In this document: one piece after another, positions 1-5,006 of the stretch
Layout of the letters: each line of letters opens with the position of its first letter
How positions within the stretch are numbered: the stretch's first letter is position 1
DNA from: a virus
Length of the DNA stretch: 30,438 nt
Virus record (IMG/VR): IMGVR_UViG_3300031784_000136
Span: 1 to 30,438 of that record
Reading direction: 5' to 3' (one strand)
Program-made: the position numbers and the translations under genes
The notes under the pieces: model-generated
What the model saw: the letters and a program-made list of their open reading frames with translations, nothing else
Database searches by the model: none
Told to the model about the DNA's origin: nothing

Positions 1-199
1 AGATGTACAGCGTTGGAACTTTAGCCCGCAAAGCAATCGCAAGTGCCAGCGTAGATTTACCTGCGCCAGGAGTTCCTGCGATCATTGATATTTCCGATCT
101 CCGAATAACGACCTTGTTTGCATCAAAAGTGCGGAACACTGACGGCAAAGGTTCGCCACCAATATCAACACTGCCTACTGCTCGGGCTAGAGTTCTCAT
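1..199 (-). CDS. P-loop ATPase, DnaB/RecA-like helicase (N-terminal part, cut by window edge)
   Basis: Only the first 66 residues are in the window; the gene runs off the left edge. A clear Walker A motif, GTPGAGKST, lies at residues 42-50, preceded by a hydrophobic strand (EISMIA) and followed by a helix rich in Ala and Leu. A P-loop this close to the N-terminus, after a short lead-in, is typical of stand-alone RecA-fold domains such as phage DnaB-type replicative helicases and RecA-like recombinases. I infer a replication or recombination ATPase. It sits downstream of a RecB-like nuclease on the same strand, which fits an early DNA-metabolism operon. The ATG at 199 is chosen because it begins the reading frame just before the motif and overlaps the stop of a possible upstream micro-ORF (ATGA). 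The family (helicase or recombinase) cannot be settled from this fragment. Confidence 0.75.
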   Translation of the reverse strand, partial: MRTLARAVGSVDIGGEPLPSVFRTFDANKVVIRRSEISMIAGTPGAGKSTLALAIALRAKVPTLYI

Positions 200-267
200 C
201 GTCTATGCATCTCCAATACGAATATAATTGCTAGTGCTACGAATAGCCCTGTAAGGGCTGCTCCCAC
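196..267 (-). CDS. Possible 23-codon single-pass membrane micro-ORF
   Basis: Directly after the TAA of the upstream gene, in the same frame, a GTG codon opens 23 codons ending in a TGA that overlaps the ATG of the downstream ATPase (ATGA). The product would be almost entirely hydrophobic (core ALTGLFVALAIIFVL) and end in Arg-Arg, the pattern of a single membrane helix with a basic cytoplasmic end. No good Shine-Dalgarno precedes the GTG. It could be translated by re-initiation, or be a stop-readthrough extension that adds a membrane anchor to the upstream protein. It may also be chance. The hydrophobic composition and exact ATGA junction are the only support. Confidence 0.3.
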   Translation of the reverse strand: MGAALTGLFVALAIIFVLEMHRR

Positions 268-696
268 TTAAAAAGAAGCCCATTCTGGATCGTTGCGACG
301 AACCCATACAGGCTCGCACTGATCTGGAGTTCCCTTAGGTGAAGGACACATGAATGCCTTCCATGGCCCTTTAGCCCCAGCGCCTGTGCGCTTGGACATC
401 AGACCGTGAGAACATGATCTTGAAGTTGGCGCACCAGTGTTACTCGCTCCACCTGTCACTGGATGTGCAGTGTGGATGATGCTTGCTCCAAGTCCTTCTC
501 GGATATTCTGTACTGCCTGAACACCATTTGTAGGCGCTCCGACGAGTGATGATGCCATCTCCTTCAAGAGGTCTTGCGACTCCTCGATACCGACAGCACT
601 CTCTAGTGCTTCACAGAAACCAGCAAAGGTCTCTGAGGCTACCACGAAGATGCGTCCATCGGGTAGTTTACTGCTGACTTGGAAGTTACCAGTCAT
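268..696 (-). CDS. Small early protein with C-terminal Cys/His zinc-ribbon-like region
   Basis: The product has 142 residues. The ATG at 696 is preferred over the longer frame because a clear AAAGGAG lies just upstream and the longer version would run into the nuclease gene. The N-terminal half (about residues 1-70) is a compact alpha/beta segment with no motif I recognise. The C-terminal half carries C95-x-H97, C117 and C126, spaced like a small zinc-binding module, with aromatic and basic residues around it (GPWKAFMCPSP, PVWVRR). I do not recognise a named family. A single-stranded-DNA-binding or nuclease-partner role is possible given its place between a RecB-like nuclease and a helicase-like ATPase, but that is inference from context only. 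Confidence 0.75.
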   Translation of the reverse strand: MTGNFQVSSKLPDGRIFVVASETFAGFCEALESAVGIEESQDLLKEMASSLVGAPTNGVQAVQNIREGLGASIIHTAHPVTGGASNTGAPTSRSCSHGLMSKRTGAGAKGPWKAFMCPSPKGTPDQCEPVWVRRNDPEWASF

Positions 697-707
697 GTCT
701 TTCTCCT

Positions 708-1448
708 TTATCTCTGTGTGGTTAAAAACTTGCAGTGGGATATTACACCACATCTGCCACAGTTATTAAGGTTAGGCAAGAAAATAGTTTCCTTGCGCGC
801 CTTGTCGAAGGTATTGAGTATATCTTCAATACGATCTTCATGTAAGTTATCTAGGCTCCACTGAGTTACGTGTCCTGTACGCGCATCCCAGAAGCCAGCA
901 CGATCTACTACTACGCCGTGCTTCTTCAAAGCCCAAGCGTAGACGGCTAATTGTAGTGGGTGTCGCTGGCTAGAAGCACCTGTCTTGATATCAAGTAGGA
1001 CTAACTTGCCTTCGAAGTCAACCATTACACGGTCAATAGCCATCTTGACTACGGTATCCTCGATAGGGATCTCGTATTCCTTTTCGACAAAATCTTTATA
1101 GACAGACCAGCCAGAGTTACGGAACTTAATCCAACGCTCTAGCATCCAGATGCCTTCGCCGTACCACCACGACATATCCTCACGCTTGGCAAACTGCCAC
1201 TCGCTCATATCGCCATTGGCTTCTTCATCTTCTTTGACCTGTTGGAACCAGACATTGTTCCAGATAGTTTCTAGATCGCCACCTTCTAAGTCATAGACTT
1301 CGGTAGCCTTGTGGACGGCAGAGCCACCTGTGAACCAGACGGCGTGACCTTCGGAGTGTTTCTCGACCTTGGTTAGATAATACTTCCAACCGCACTCTTG
1401 ATAAGTAGATAGGGACGAGTAAGAGATATGTTCAGGTAATGAGTTCAT
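708..1448 (-). CDS. PD-(D/E)XK exonuclease, RecB/Cas4-like, with probable Fe-S cluster
   Basis: The product has 246 residues. RecB-family nuclease motifs are visible in order: H46 in GSAVHKATE, D139 in AIDR, the D153-I-K155 core in LLDIKTG, and Q166-x3-Y170. Four cysteines are arranged as C19 near the N-terminus and C230-x2-C233-x5-C239 at the C-terminus. This is the layout that binds a 4Fe-4S cluster in Cas4 and AddB-type nucleases. The protein is therefore likely a DNA exonuclease used in recombination-dependent replication or in processing host or phage DNA ends. No cas1, cas2 or array is nearby, so this is phage DNA metabolism and not CRISPR adaptation. The ATG at 1448 is chosen over the GTG at 1466 because a TANNNT box sits six bases before it and no Shine-Dalgarno is present, as expected for a leaderless transcript. 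Confidence 0.88.
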   Translation of the reverse strand: MNSLPEHISYSSLSTYQECGWKYYLTKVEKHSEGHAVWFTGGSAVHKATEVYDLEGGDLETIWNNVWFQQVKEDEEANGDMSEWQFAKREDMSWWYGEGIWMLERWIKFRNSGWSVYKDFVEKEYEIPIEDTVVKMAIDRVMVDFEGKLVLLDIKTGASSQRHPLQLAVYAWALKKHGVVVDRAGFWDARTGHVTQWSLDNLHEDRIEDILNTFDKARKETIFLPNLNNCGRCGVISHCKFLTTQR

Positions 1449-1454
1449 GGGTAT

Positions 1455-1460
1455 AGGGTA
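1455..1460 (-). promoter_or_regulatory. Candidate leaderless -10 box for the nuclease operon
   Basis: Read on the minus strand, TACCCT is followed by six bases and then the ATG of the nuclease gene. No ribosome binding site is present. A TANNNT box at this distance from a start codon is the classic arrangement of leaderless actinobacterial transcripts. No convincing -35 is seen. Confidence 0.45.
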
Positions 1461-1496
1461 ACACACCCCGGACTAGGGGGAGACCCGACGACACGG

Positions 1497-1534
1497 GTTT
1501 CTTAAACCATGCCTGAGTCCTGATTTTAAGAAAC
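1497..1534. repeat. Inverted repeat in the divergent intergenic region
   Basis: A perfect 10-base inverted repeat, GTTTCTTAAA (1497-1506) and TTTAAGAAAC (1525-1534), is separated by 18 bases. It lies inside the 219-base gap (1449-1667) between the divergently transcribed nuclease and zinc-protein genes. That gap also holds a C-rich then A-rich tract (about 1535-1557) and no open frame I can support. It could be an operator, a replication-related element or a hairpin. It has no terminator T-run on either side. Confidence 0.5.
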
Positions 1535-1655
1535 GCCCCCCTACCCCCCAAAAAAATTTGGTGGTTCAGGGGAGTGGATTCAGACGTTGCCGTCATCCTT
1601 CATTTGAAGTTTCCGCCCCACGGCTTTCACCGCACATCGGACTATACACCTGTGT

Positions 1656-1661
1656 TATCGT
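1656..1661 (+). promoter_or_regulatory. Candidate leaderless -10 box for the plus-strand zinc-protein operon
   Basis: TATCGT is followed by exactly six bases and the ATG at 1668, with no Shine-Dalgarno. The spacing is identical to that of the minus-strand promoter candidate at 1455-1460. Together they mark a divergent pair of leaderless promoters. The -35 is not recognisable. Confidence 0.45.
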
Positions 1662-1667
1662 ATTCGC

Positions 1668-1841
1668 ATGACGACTAAATTGAAAACATCACCCGATGTG
1701 TGCTCCAGCAAAAGACGCTGGGCATGCAAATCCCATGCTAAGACTTTCTTAAAGAAACATAAGTGGTTGAAGCAACATCCATACACCTGCAATATCTGTG
1801 GGTTTATTCATCTAACATCCTACCCGAAGGAGATGTCATGA
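1668..1841 (+). CDS. Small basic Cys/His zinc-finger-like protein (57 aa)
   Basis: This short frame encodes 57 residues: a Lys/Arg-rich body with C20-x2-H23, then C41-x2-C44-x3-H48. The pattern suggests one bound zinc ion. The segment YTCNICGFIHLTSYP looks like a treble-clef or ribbon knuckle. The basic charge fits a nucleic-acid-binding role, perhaps an early host-takeover or regulatory protein; this is inference. The ATG at 1668 lies six bases after a TANNNT box and has no ribosome binding site, so the message is probably leaderless. Its TGA overlaps the next ATG (ATGA), placing it at the head of a three-gene operon of zinc-binding proteins. No specific family is recognised. Confidence 0.7.
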   Translation: MTTKLKTSPDVCSSKRRWACKSHAKTFLKKHKWLKQHPYTCNICGFIHLTSYPKEMS

Positions 1842-2074
1842 ACGGATTCTGCGAAATGTGCGACATGCCGACAGAGCATTTAACTTGTTCAGCATGTGAT
1901 GCGTCTAGCCAATGCCAAAGATGCCTCGTATGTGGGGAGTGTGGAAACTCCGTCGAATACGAGAGATGTCGCGGATGCGATAAAACAATTAACACTGAGA
2001 ACGATGCTTTCCACATGATCGACAGTGTTACCTACGAGTGCTGGGATTGCTATGGCTTCCCGCCAGGGAGATAG
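1838..2074 (+). CDS. Cysteine-rich protein with six CxxC pairs
   Basis: The product has 78 residues, twelve of them cysteines, all in CxxC pairs: C5/C8, C17/C20, C26/C29, C32/C35, C44/C47 and C68/C71. Such a protein could hold about three zinc ions in ribbon or RING-like folds. The ATG at 1838 is chosen because GAAGGAG precedes it closely and it overlaps the stop of the upstream zinc-finger gene. An upstream in-frame start would overlap that gene heavily. The C-terminal aromatic segment (YECWDCYGF) is distinctive. I do not recognise the family; the pattern resembles generic phage-coded zinc-ribbon arrays. A role in binding host transcription or replication machinery is a guess from its early-type location. 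Confidence 0.75.
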   Translation: MNGFCEMCDMPTEHLTCSACDASSQCQRCLVCGECGNSVEYERCRGCDKTINTENDAFHMIDSVTYECWDCYGFPPGR

Positions 2075-2076
2075 CC

Positions 2077-2253
2077 ATGCCTACCTACGAGTACAAGTGT
2101 AACCAATGCGAACACACGTTCGAAACTATACGCTCTTACCGCGAGCGCGAGACTGAGATTGATTGCCCCAAGTGTGGACTAGCCTCTACCCGAGTCTATT
2201 CAGCACCTGCGGTGGTCTTTAAGGGAACTGGCTTTTACTCTACGGGTGGGTAA
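2077..2253 (+). CDS. FmdB-family zinc ribbon protein
   Basis: The product has 58 residues with the standard FmdB opening MPTYEYKC. It carries a C8-x2-C11 and C30-x2-C33 zinc ribbon and the typical ending with VFKGTGFYSTG. FmdB-type ribbons are small putative regulatory proteins common in actinobacteria and their phages; their biochemical role is poorly defined. The ATG at 2077 is chosen because GGGAG precedes it and the family begins exactly there; a longer frame from 2038 would overlap the upstream gene. It is the last gene of the plus-strand trio and ends a few bases before the shared terminator. A paralogue with the same cysteine spacing lies on the minus strand at 8004-8135. Confidence 0.88.
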   Translation: MPTYEYKCNQCEHTFETIRSYRERETEIDCPKCGLASTRVYSAPAVVFKGTGFYSTGG

Positions 2254-2258
2254 AAGAC

Positions 2259-2304
2259 AAAAAAGCCCCCTATCCTGAGTATTTCTACTTAGGTAGGGGG
2301 TTTC
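2259..2304 (-). terminator. Strong intrinsic terminator between convergent operons
   Basis: Arms at 2266-2281 and 2286-2300 form a stem of about 15-16 base pairs, with five G-C pairs at the base, one bulge and a four-base loop. On the minus strand the stem is followed by six T residues (2264-2259), so it ends the long lysis-operon transcript. On the plus strand the tail is TTTCCTT, which may also stop the zinc-protein transcript. Confidence 0.85.
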
Positions 2305-2344
2305 CTTGTCTCTACGGGGCTGCTAGAGGGCTTAAAAAGGCTCT

Positions 2345-2539
2345 TTAGGCCTTGCTGCCGCGCCCAAATTCCTTGGCCTTAGGGTCTAAAGCCTTCCAGA
2401 GTGGTGCTATAAAGGCAGAGGCAAAAGCGTAAGCCAATGTCTTAGGATCTGTTACACCTGCTGCATATAGAGCCACTACTGATGGCACTGCTGCACGTGC
2501 GTAGGTTGTTACTACTGCGATGAGTTTATCTTTATTCAT
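2345..2539 (-). CDS. Small membrane protein, holin-like
   Basis: The product has 64 residues. A basic N-terminus (MNKDKL) is followed by hydrophobic Ala/Val-rich stretches, about residues 8-27 and 34-48, split by the short segment GVTDPKT, and then a charged tail. I recall small actinophage proteins with the same GVTDPK and LDPK.K.FG-like segments annotated as hypothetical or holin-like; I cannot check this here. It follows the endolysin gene directly, with AAGGAG overlapping the end of that gene, and is the last gene before the terminator. A role in membrane permeabilisation at lysis is inferred from size, hydrophobicity and position. Confidence 0.7.
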   Translation of the reverse strand: MNKDKLIAVVTTYARAAVPSVVALYAAGVTDPKTLAYAFASAFIAPLWKALDPKAKEFGRGSKA

Positions 2540-2548
2540 TGTTTCTCC

Positions 2549-3061
2549 TTAGGACTTGAACACTGGCTTGCCGAAGCCAACCACTGTTACTGCTTGTGAC
2601 TTGCGTAACTTAGAACCATTCTTCTTCTTGAAGGCGCGTACCTTGAGGCAGACCTGACCGCCGTTGCGCTGGTCGCCTTTCTTATCTGGGGCAGTATTGC
2701 CTTCGATGCAGGTAACTGTTCCGTCTCCGTTGTCCTTGACCACGATACCGATATGTGAGATGCGATCTACACCATCGTTAGGGAAATCAAAGAATACGAT
2801 GTCTCCTGGAAGTGGCTGTGCAGTATCGCTAGCCTTCTCCCATTGACCCTTCTTTTCAAATGCTTTAGCGCCCACAACTGTTGATACGCAGTTAGGGATC
2901 TTTAGCCCTACTTCGTTAGCACACCAGTTGACGAATGAGCCACACCAAGGCAGGAAGTTAGCCTTAGTAAAGGCTCCATACTTGGTCTCGTTGTCCTTTG
3001 GGCCTTCGATGTAGCCCATCTCACCACGAGCAGTGGCGATGAAGTCCATGCGTTGTCCCAT
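2549..3061 (-). CDS. CHAP-domain endolysin
   Basis: The product has 170 residues, a single CHAP (NlpC/P60-like) domain with no extra wall-binding module visible. The catalytic cysteine is C40 in PWCGSFVNWC, the histidine is H103 in ISHIGIV, and the polar third position lies in the C119-I-E-G-N122 turn. LPGDIVFFDF before the histidine is the usual CHAP strand. CHAP enzymes cut peptidoglycan as amidases or endopeptidases. There is no signal peptide, so release through a holin is expected, and candidate holins flank it. The start at 3061 overlaps the upstream stop (TAATG). A second ATG four codons later is also possible. The C-terminal Lys-rich stretch may help wall binding. Confidence 0.9.
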   Translation of the reverse strand: MGQRMDFIATARGEMGYIEGPKDNETKYGAFTKANFLPWCGSFVNWCANEVGLKIPNCVSTVVGAKAFEKKGQWEKASDTAQPLPGDIVFFDFPNDGVDRISHIGIVVKDNGDGTVTCIEGNTAPDKKGDQRNGGQVCLKVRAFKKKNGSKLRKSQAVTVVGFGKPVFKS

Positions 3062-3303
3062 TATTCGCTCGCTTTCTTATCAACCTTAGCAAAGGCTGCG
3101 TTAATTTCTTCCGCTGATAGGTTTCCATCAGCGAGGAAGAAGCGGGCTAGGGCTTCTAGTACTCGTGCTGCGCCAAGAGCGCCAGCAAGTACTGCTGCCT
3201 GCCATACTTCAATACCAACTAGAGAACCAGCACCGATAACTCCTAGTGCTTCGGCTGCGATAACAGCCAAGATCCTCATCATTACATTCTTCAATGTATC
3301 CAT
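3061..3303 (-). CDS. Small membrane protein, candidate holin
   Basis: The product has 80 residues. Two hydrophobic segments, about residues 10-30 and 32-50, contain small residues (Ala, Gly) and little charge. They are followed by a soluble tail with DGNLSAEEINAAF, a short EF-hand-like or helix-capping segment seen in several phage membrane proteins. Position directly upstream of the endolysin and TAATG coupling on both sides make it the leading holin candidate. Holins are not reliably recognised by sequence, so the functional claim rests on topology and context. Confidence 0.7.
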   Translation of the reverse strand: MDTLKNVMMRILAVIAAEALGVIGAGSLVGIEVWQAAVLAGALGAARVLEALARFFLADGNLSAEEINAAFAKVDKKASE

Positions 3304-3470
3304 TATTCGTCCTTTGGGTTTCTAAGTGGGTAAGTAACTGCCCACGCGAATAGAGTTGCAAAGATAGCAACGCCTACAACTTGCTTGGCTGAACCATCAA
3401 GGACTACCCAGGCAATAAACATGCCTAGAAGTGTCCAGAGTTGTTCAACCATATCTTTTAATATCTTCAT
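3303..3470 (-). CDS. Small membrane protein (55 aa)
   Basis: The product has 55 residues. Two hydrophobic stretches ([14 protein letters not shown] and [15 protein letters not shown]) are joined by a short polar turn, ending in a basic-acidic tail. The start ATG at 3470 overlaps the stop of the upstream secreted-protein gene (ATGA), and its AGGAGA ribosome site is encoded inside the last codons of that gene. Its own stop overlaps the next start (TAATG). The two-helix hairpin and lysis-cassette position suggest a holin or antiholin partner. No family is recognised. Confidence 0.75.
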   Translation of the reverse strand: MKILKDMVEQLWTLLGMFIAWVVLDGSAKQVVGVAIFATLFAWAVTYPLRNPKDE

Positions 3471-4846
3471 GGTTTTCTCCTATATGCTCCTGCTGCACCT
3501 GCTGCTGCTGATACTGCAGCCTGTCCAGCGATAACTGCTGCAACAATCGTCTGTTCTGATTCGGTTCGTTCTTCATCAGACATATCTGCACCAATGCTGC
3601 CAATGGCAAGCAAGGCTTGAGCAGGATCTGTGAAGATTGCGTTAATTAGTTCTGCGGGGCTTTCAAGCACTAAGAGTGCTGCTGCTACCTCTGCTGTGAT
3701 AACTACTTCGTTACCTTCATCATCTGTACGCACCTCAACAGGAGTCTCTGGAGGTAGGTCAGCGTATGTAAGTCCAGCATCTGCAATCGCTGCAGCGGTT
3801 ACTGGTTGCCCACCTGCTGCTTCAATAATTGCGTCAGCAACCTCAGCCTTTTCCTCGTCTGTTGCATTTTCATCTGCTACCATAGGAGGCTCTGGCGCTA
3901 TTTCTGGCGCAGGTTCTTCTACAGCAGGAGGTTCAGGTGCAAGTTCAGGAATTGGTTCAGGCTCTGGAACAGGCTCAGGAGCGACTTCGGGTTCTGGCTC
4001 AGGAGCAGGTTCAGGTTCTGGGTCTGGCAGTGGCTCAGGTTCAGGAATGGGATCAGGCTCGGGCGCAGGTTCTGGGCTGGGATCTTCAACAGGTTCGGGT
4101 TCAGGAGCAGGCTCTGGTACAGGATCTGGTTCTGGAGCAGGAACTGGCTGAGGCTCAGGTTGCGGAGCAGGTGCTGGTGGATCAGGAATTGCCACAGGCT
4201 CAGGTCTAACAACAGGTGGCTCAGGTACTACAATAGGTGTAGGTTCTGGAATAACTGGAGGTTGCGATGTCGCTGTCGAAGTATCAACTACTGTCGGGGT
4301 TTCTACTACTACTGTCGCTGTATCTTGGACTACTGTGTTTGAGTCAGTATTTTCGGATACGGGAGTTGAAGTATCGTTTGCAGGCGGCGTCGGCGATACA
4401 ACGGTTGTTGTCTCAGCGACGGGTGCGGTCTCAGTTTCCGAAGGAACAACCTGAGTGGAAGTCTCAGAAGTCGAAGGGCTAGGGCTTGGTGATGGACTTG
4501 GCTCAACTACAACTGTAGGAGACTCAACTGGCGCTACACCATTGTAAAAGCGTAGCGACATATCAGTAACTGATGTACTTATGAAAGTTCTAAATGCTCC
4601 AGCGTATCCACCTTCGCAGAATAACTTAGCAATATCACCTTTACCATCAAAGAATTGTTCAGCATTATCCCAACCAACATTAAATGTTTGCGCTACACCC
4701 TCAGGATTAGCGCAAGTGATCGTTGCTGGGCCAGTACTTACTGCGTTTGCTGTCGATAAATAAAAGAATGATGTGCCAAATACAAGAAGTAAAACGCTTA
4801 ATTTTCTACTTGTCTTTCTCGCAAAGAAGGAGGTAAATTTGGTCAA
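3467..4846 (-). CDS. Secreted Pro-Glu-rich rod protein with signal peptide and C-terminal hydrophobic anchor
   Basis: The product has 459 residues. The start is TTG at 4846; an in-frame TAG lies four codons upstream and no other start gives a signal peptide. Residues 1-35 form a signal peptide: basic start, hydrophobic core and a likely cut after STANA. Residues 36-105 form a small domain with two cysteines (C45, C77). Residues about 105-200 are Ser/Thr/Pro-rich. About 200-330 is a dense PEP/PEPEP repeat. About 330-430 is acidic and helical. The last 25 residues are Ala/Val/Ile-rich and end in YRRKP. The layout suggests an exported extended rod crossing the wall with a membrane-proximal end. 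It lies in the lysis/membrane block, so a spanin-like, wall-bridging or superinfection-exclusion role is possible. The Pro-Glu rod is reminiscent of the spacer in TonB. Function is not established. Confidence 0.8.
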   Translation of the reverse strand: MTKFTSFFARKTSRKLSVLLLVFGTSFFYLSTANAVSTGPATITCANPEGVAQTFNVGWDNAEQFFDGKGDIAKLFCEGGYAGAFRTFISTSVTDMSLRFYNGVAPVESPTVVVEPSPSPSPSPSTSETSTQVVPSETETAPVAETTTVVSPTPPANDTSTPVSENTDSNTVVQDTATVVVETPTVVDTSTATSQPPVIPEPTPIVVPEPPVVRPEPVAIPDPPAPAPQPEPQPVPAPEPDPVPEPAPEPEPVEDPSPEPAPEPDPIPEPEPLPDPEPEPAPEPEPEVAPEPVPEPEPIPELAPEPPAVEEPAPEIAPEPPMVADENATDEEKAEVADAIIEAAGGQPVTAAAIADAGLTYADLPPETPVEVRTDDEGNEVVITAEVAAALLVLESPAELINAIFTDPAQALLAIGSIGADMSDEERTESEQTIVAAVIAGQAAVSAAAGAAGAYRRKP

Positions 4847-5006
4847 CGCGGGATTCTAACCTTTCAACTTGGTCTTTCACAGATGATCCCCCGTTATTTT
4901 TAAGTTCGCTCAGATAGTGCTTAACAAGCCAGCGCACTGATCCAATAAAACTTCCTACTATTGTGGTGATGGCAACGGCTAACGCTGCCCAATCTACGGC
5001 TGTCAC
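4806..5006 (-). CDS. Small membrane coiled-coil protein
   Basis: The product has 66 residues. It has one N-terminal membrane helix (about residues 5-30, [20 protein letters not shown]). A charged helix with heptad-like spacing ([15 protein letters not shown]) follows, ending in CEKDK. The start is GTG at 5006, overlapping the upstream stop as TAGTG, with AGGAGCG just before. The 3-prime end overlaps the secreted-protein gene by 41 bases in another frame. The topology, one membrane helix plus a short coiled coil, is common in phage lysis cassettes (holin-associated or XhlA-like hemolysin-type proteins). I infer a lysis-related membrane role at low confidence. Confidence 0.7.
   Translation of the reverse strand: MTAVDWAALAVAITTIVGSFIGSVRWLVKHYLSELKNNGGSSVKDQVERLESRVDQIYLLLCEKDK

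Noticed and set aside
3-227. Plus-strand frame at the left edge
   Set aside because: It is antisense to the frame with a perfect Walker A motif.
708-1448. Cas4-like nuclease as sign of a CRISPR locus
   Set aside because: No cas1, cas2, effector or array is present; such nucleases are common in phage replication operons.
3630-4342. Long plus-strand frames rich in Gly/Ser or Trp/Arg opposite the Pro-Glu protein
   Set aside because: They mirror the low-complexity PEP repeat; no ribosome site, and the minus frame has signal peptide and coupling.
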